Part shown: one piece after another, positions 13,819-16,434 of the stretch
Numbering within the stretch: position 1 is the stretch's first letter
Layout: each line of letters starts with the position of its first letter
Assembly (NCBI GenBank): GCA_023266715.1
Contig: JAHFPK010000031.1
Span: 1 to 16,434, forward strand
Reading direction: 5' to 3'
DNA length: 16,434 nucleotides
Source: Hyphomicrobiales bacterium
GTDB lineage: Bacteria > Pseudomonadota > Alphaproteobacteria > Rhizobiales > Aestuariivirgaceae
Made by a program: the position numbers and the translations under genes
The notes under the pieces: model-generated
Told to the model about the DNA's origin: nothing
The model's input: only the letters and a program-made list of their open reading frames with translations
Databases searched by the model: none

Positions 13819-14711
13819 CCCTCGTTCCTGATCGATTTGGCAACCGATTTCGCCGCGTCGAATGCGGCTCGGCGCTGCCTGATTTCTTCCGCTGTTAAAC
13901 GCTCAATATTGCAATAATCTAGTTTCCAATCCGGATCGTCACTCCATCGGATTGGAGATTGCACGGTTGTGCGCGGCCCCACAGCAGTTTCAAGAAGGTC
14001 AAGTGCGAGATTTGCTATGAGATCTTGCGACGCCGCATCATTGGGTTTCCCCGCACTATTGCCGAGCGGAAAATCGTTGAACAGGAATCTCGGAACACCC
14101 ACATGTTCGACGATATCCCGTGCACAGCCCATGATGACTGTAGCGATGCCGTTCAATTCGAGGGCGCGCGCCGCGAGGCTGACGCTCTGGTGGCAGACCG
14201 GACAATTGGCGACCAGAATGGCCGCATCGGCGCCGTCGGCCTTGCAACGTGCTACGAGGTCCACACAGTCGACGTCGATGGTGGTGTTCTTGCTACGATT
14301 GGTTGGCAGTCCGTGAAATTGGCTGGTGAGGCCGCCGACGTGACCTCGGGCCACGCTCCGGCGCAGCGCCTTCAGCGGAAAGTAACTGTTGATATCTTCT
14401 GCAGTCGTGTGTTTGCGATCAATGGCAACGTGGGAGATGCGCAAATCAGGATCGGTTGAGGTGTCGGCTGAATAGACAGAATAAAATTTTGCCGCCGCAT
14501 TGTAGGCAGCGCCTTGACCTTGATCGCCCTTACCCGGTTGATACGGTGCCGCCGTTGTGACAAGTGTCAAGCGGCACGACGATAAGGCTTTGGCTAGAGG
14601 CAGGAACGGCACATCGTCGAAGTGTGACCATTCATAAGGTGTGCCGTAGCCAAGCGCCTGATAATAGGTTCGGATACGTGGAAGATAAACTATGGGTCCG
14701 TCAGCTGACAT
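13815..14711 (-). CDS. GrdB-like protein (glycine/sarcosine/betaine reductase selenoprotein B family), cysteine form
   Basis: A 298-residue protein beginning MSADGPIVYLPRIRTYYQAL. The overall pattern, with VARGHVGGL (about 119-127), DGADAAILVANCPVCHQSVS (160-178), ALELNGIATVIMGCARDI (183-200) and the VPRFLFNDFPLGNSAGKP segment (206-223), matches the GrdB/PrdB-type family whose anaerobic members cleave C-N bonds of glycine, sarcosine or betaine using selenocysteine. Here the redox position is the CPVC pair Cys170/Cys173, encoded by TGT and TGC, with no TGA. It is shorter than the roughly 430-residue GrdB. A GTG at 14732 is an alternative start; ATG 14711 fits the family N-terminus better. The start lies inside the end of the mttB-like gene (11-base overlap), implying translational coupling. 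GrdA, GrdC and GrdD partners are not in the window, so the reaction is open. Confidence 0.75.
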   Translation of the reverse strand: MSADGPIVYLPRIRTYYQALGYGTPYEWSHFDDVPFLPLAKALSSCRLTLVTTAAPYQPGKGDQGQGAAYNAAAKFYSVYSADTSTDPDLRISHVAIDRKHTTAEDINSYFPLKALRRSVARGHVGGLTSQFHGLPTNRSKNTTIDVDCVDLVARCKADGADAAILVANCPVCHQSVSLAARALELNGIATVIMGCARDIVEHVGVPRFLFNDFPLGNSAGKPNDAASQDLIANLALDLLETAVGPRTTVQSPIRWSDDPDWKLDYCNIERLTAEEIRQRRAAFDAAKSVAKSIRNEG

Positions 14712-16260
14712 TATTCGGCAGTTCAGATTCACGCTTGGCGATGAATTCGCTTAATCCATCGGCAATGCCTTGCTCCAGCGCAGGTTCCTGATAGGCAGCG
14801 AGCATGGCGGTGGCTTTTTCACGTCCCCGGGCATCATGATCTTTTGCTCCCTCGGCAGACCATTGCTCGTAGGGGTTAAAATCCATGATGGAGGGTATGA
14901 AGAAGGCATTTTCGAAATGCTCAAGCGTGTGCTTGGTGCCGAGGAAGTGTCCGGCTGGCCCCACTTCGCGAATGGCCGCCATGGCTTCCTTGAAATCATC
15001 AAAGGAAGGGCCTTGGGCATATTTGTACCAGCCCTGGAGCTGCTCCGCGTCGGTCACGAATTTGGAAAAACCACAGCACAGGCCTGCCTCAAGCCAACCC
15101 GCCACATGCCAGATGTAGTTGGCACCTGAAAGGATTGCCGCGTGCATAAGCATGTTGGCTTCATAGCCCGCCTGCGCGTCATTGAGCTTTGAGCCGACAT
15201 GGAAACCGGAGGTGCGCCAGGGCAGTTTGTATTTCCGCGCCAAGGCCCCCATCACAAACATCATTTGGGCGGCTTCCGGAGTTCCACCCATGGGAGCGCC
15301 GGTCTTCATATCCACCGTGACCATGAACTGCCCGTAGAGTTGCGGTGAACCCGGGCGAATAAGCTGGGTAAAGGCAACGCCCGCCAGGGCTTCCGCATTC
15401 ACCTGCGCAACAGCGCCTATGGAGGAGGCAGAGGTTGAGGCTCCGCACAGCGCGAAGGGTGCCAGGATCAGCGGCTGATTGTGCCGCGCATAGACCTTCA
15501 TGGCGTCCAGCATTGTGGCGTCCCATACCAGCGGCGAATTGCAGTTGGTGATCGACACCACCACGGTATTGTCCTTCACATAGTCGTCGCCAAACACGAT
15601 GCCTGCCATTTTCATGACATCCTCAGCCCGCTCCTTCGATGTGACGATTCCCATGAACGGCTTGTCGGAATGTTTCAGCGCCGAATGAATGATATGCAGA
15701 TGCCGCTTGGGGACAGGAATTTCCATGGGCTCGCAGATAATCGAACTGGAGGAATGCAGGGCCGGGGACATGTAAGCCAGCTTGTGCAGATTATTGAGAT
15801 CGGCCAGCGAGCCATAGCGCCGCTCACCGTCAAGTCCGCGCACGTAAGGCGCCCCATACATCGGCACGAATATGGTGTTCTTTCCGCCCACTTTCACGGT
15901 GCGTTCGGGGTTGCGGGCATTCAAGGTAAATTCCGGCGGCGCTTTTGATACAAGGCTCATGAGCATCGCGCGATCAATGCGCACCCGCGTGCCCGTAACA
16001 TCAGCCCCCGCGGCCTTCCACATGGAAATGGCCTCATCATCACGGAACTCGCAGCCGACCTCTTCAAGAATTTTCATGGACTCGTCGTGAATGAGTTCCA
16101 CCGCCTCGTCAGGCACCATTTGATAGGTGGGAATGTTGCGTACCAGCGTTGGAAACGAGGCCATGGGAACCGCGCGCATGGCTCTTCGGCCTTCGCGCCC
16201 GCCGCTCCGCTTGCCCGTTGCCGTCACCTGCTTTGAAAGTTCCATCGTATTGATCATCAT
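14701..16260 (-). CDS. MttB-family (trimethylamine/glycine betaine-type) methyltransferase, non-pyrrolysine
   Basis: A 519-residue protein of the trimethylamine methyltransferase MttB superfamily, which transfers a methyl group from methylated amines to a corrinoid protein. After a basic N-terminal tail, the body from LIHDESMKILEEVGCEFRDD (about residue 56) runs through GKNTIFVPMYGAPYVRGLDG, SALKHSDKPFMGIV, TNCNSPLVWDATMLD, the glycine/alanine-rich ASTSASSIGAVAQVNAEALA and GTKHTLEHFENAFFIP, all typical of the family's alphaproteobacterial members. There is no in-frame TAG, so it belongs to the non-pyrrolysine branch, which includes enzymes for glycine betaine, proline betaine and carnitine. 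Which amine is used cannot be told. ATG 16260 and ATG 16257 are equivalent starts with a weak ribosome-binding site. It is the first gene of a coupled pair with the GrdB-like gene; no corrinoid protein gene is in the window. Confidence 0.88.
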   Translation of the reverse strand: MMINTMELSKQVTATGKRSGGREGRRAMRAVPMASFPTLVRNIPTYQMVPDEAVELIHDESMKILEEVGCEFRDDEAISMWKAAGADVTGTRVRIDRAMLMSLVSKAPPEFTLNARNPERTVKVGGKNTIFVPMYGAPYVRGLDGERRYGSLADLNNLHKLAYMSPALHSSSSIICEPMEIPVPKRHLHIIHSALKHSDKPFMGIVTSKERAEDVMKMAGIVFGDDYVKDNTVVVSITNCNSPLVWDATMLDAMKVYARHNQPLILAPFALCGASTSASSIGAVAQVNAEALAGVAFTQLIRPGSPQLYGQFMVTVDMKTGAPMGGTPEAAQMMFVMGALARKYKLPWRTSGFHVGSKLNDAQAGYEANMLMHAAILSGANYIWHVAGWLEAGLCCGFSKFVTDAEQLQGWYKYAQGPSFDDFKEAMAAIREVGPAGHFLGTKHTLEHFENAFFIPSIMDFNPYEQWSAEGAKDHDARGREKATAMLAAYQEPALEQGIADGLSEFIAKRESELPNNVS

Positions 16261-16287
16261 GCACTCGCTTTTGTCGCTCTATTGAGC

Positions 16288-16314
16288 ACCTCGTGAGGTC
16301 ATGAATCAACCTCA
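16288..16314. promoter_or_regulatory. Repeated ACCTC half-sites upstream of the mttB-like gene
   Basis: ACCTC-GT-GAGGT (16288-16299) is a near-perfect palindrome, and a third copy, ACCTCA (16309-16314), forms a 6-bp inverted repeat with TGAGGT (16294-16299). The cluster lies 28-54 bases before the mttB-like start and after the LysR gene stop. It could be an operator or an mRNA hairpin; no T tract follows, so a terminator is unlikely. Confidence 0.35.
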
Positions 16315-16343
16315 GTTCACCACATGCAATGATTGAATATATC

Positions 16344-16434
16344 TCAAGTGACATGGCTTAGCAGAAAATCCCGCAGCACCAGTGCCTCGCGCGATAATTC
16401 CGAATTGTTGTTCCAGCAAATATAGAACGAGCCA
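16344..16434 (-). CDS. LysR-type transcriptional regulator, C-terminal end only
   Basis: Only the last 29 codons and the TGA (16344-16346) are in the window; the rest lies beyond its right edge. The frame ends with FYICWNNNSELSREALVLRD followed by FLLSHVT. This matches the usual end of the LysR effector domain, where a strand with an aromatic/Trp residue is followed by 'x-LS-x-x-A/L-x-x-x-R-D/x-F-L'. The gene is on the same strand as the mttB-like gene and ends 83 bp before it, so it may regulate or be co-transcribed with it. The call rests on a short segment and could be mistaken. Confidence 0.6.
   Translation of the reverse strand, partial: GSFYICWNNNSELSREALVLRDFLLSHVT

Noticed and set aside
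13959..14459. Plus-strand open frame of 166 codons opposite the GrdB-like gene
   Set aside because: Its translation has no family features, while the minus-strand frame matches a known family throughout.
15481..15948. Plus-strand open frame of 155 codons opposite the mttB-like gene
   Set aside because: It is a shadow of the confidently assigned methyltransferase; no domain or ribosome-binding site supports it.
13815..16260. Selenocysteine (TGA) or pyrrolysine (TAG) recoding in the GrdB-like or MttB-like genes
   Set aside because: Both frames are complete with ordinary codons; the relevant GrdB position is cysteine and the MttB frame has no amber codon.
1..16434. CRISPR arrays, tRNA or rRNA genes, insertion sequences or prophage genes
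   Set aside because: I saw no regularly spaced repeats, no cloverleaf-type gene, no transposase or integrase motifs and no terminal inverted repeats with target duplications.

Overview
The window looks like a piece of an alphaproteobacterial chromosome, most likely from the Hyphomicrobiales (Rhizobiales) or a close relative. The clues are a PodJ-like polarity protein with a coiled-coil / transmembrane / Sel1 / peptidoglycan-binding layout, an alphaproteobacterial-type prephenate dehydratase next to nudC, a ligase-associated Lhr-type helicase with PdeM, and CtrA-like and GANTC motifs before the polarity gene. Base composition is moderate in GC, with one AT-rich island at about 11.2-11.3 kb. 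I cannot name the genus.

Layout. 1-570: 3' part of prephenate dehydratase (phenylalanine synthesis), convergent with nudC (558-1424, minus), an NAD(H)/RNA-cap Nudix hydrolase. 1425-1562: divergent control region. 1563-4922: large PodJ-like polar organizer. 4931-8078 (minus): helicase followed by the PdeM phosphoesterase, one base apart, forming a DNA-repair operon without its usual ligase and exonuclease partners in view. 8126-9905: MATE exporter and MscL mechanosensitive channel on the plus strand, ending in a clear intrinsic terminator. 9978-11171: class I/II PLP aminotransferase. 11172-11465: non-coding stretch holding an AT-rich segment and a candidate small RNA with an exposed CCUCCC motif and a terminator. 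11465-12088 (minus): MarC-family membrane protein.

The last 4.2 kb is the accessory-looking part. A TetR regulator (13237-13818) is divergent from a two-gene unit on the minus strand: an NTF2/SnoaL-like protein and an exported cupin-like protein that contains no histidine. A 22-bp inverted repeat between them overlaps both predicted promoters. Convergent with tetR is a translationally coupled pair on the minus strand: an MttB-family (trimethylamine/betaine) methyltransferase lacking any amber codon, and a GrdB-like protein (glycine/sarcosine/betaine reductase selenoprotein B family) that carries a CPVC cysteine pair and no selenocysteine codon. The 3' end of a LysR-type regulator lies just upstream of the pair on the same strand.

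The most interesting unit is the mttB-like/grdB-like pair. Both families act on C-N bonds of methylated amines, yet the corrinoid protein and the other glycine-reductase subunits are not in the window. This suggests a pathway on an unidentified quaternary amine that differs from the anaerobic paradigms. The second is the candidate sRNA at about 11.3-11.47 kb.
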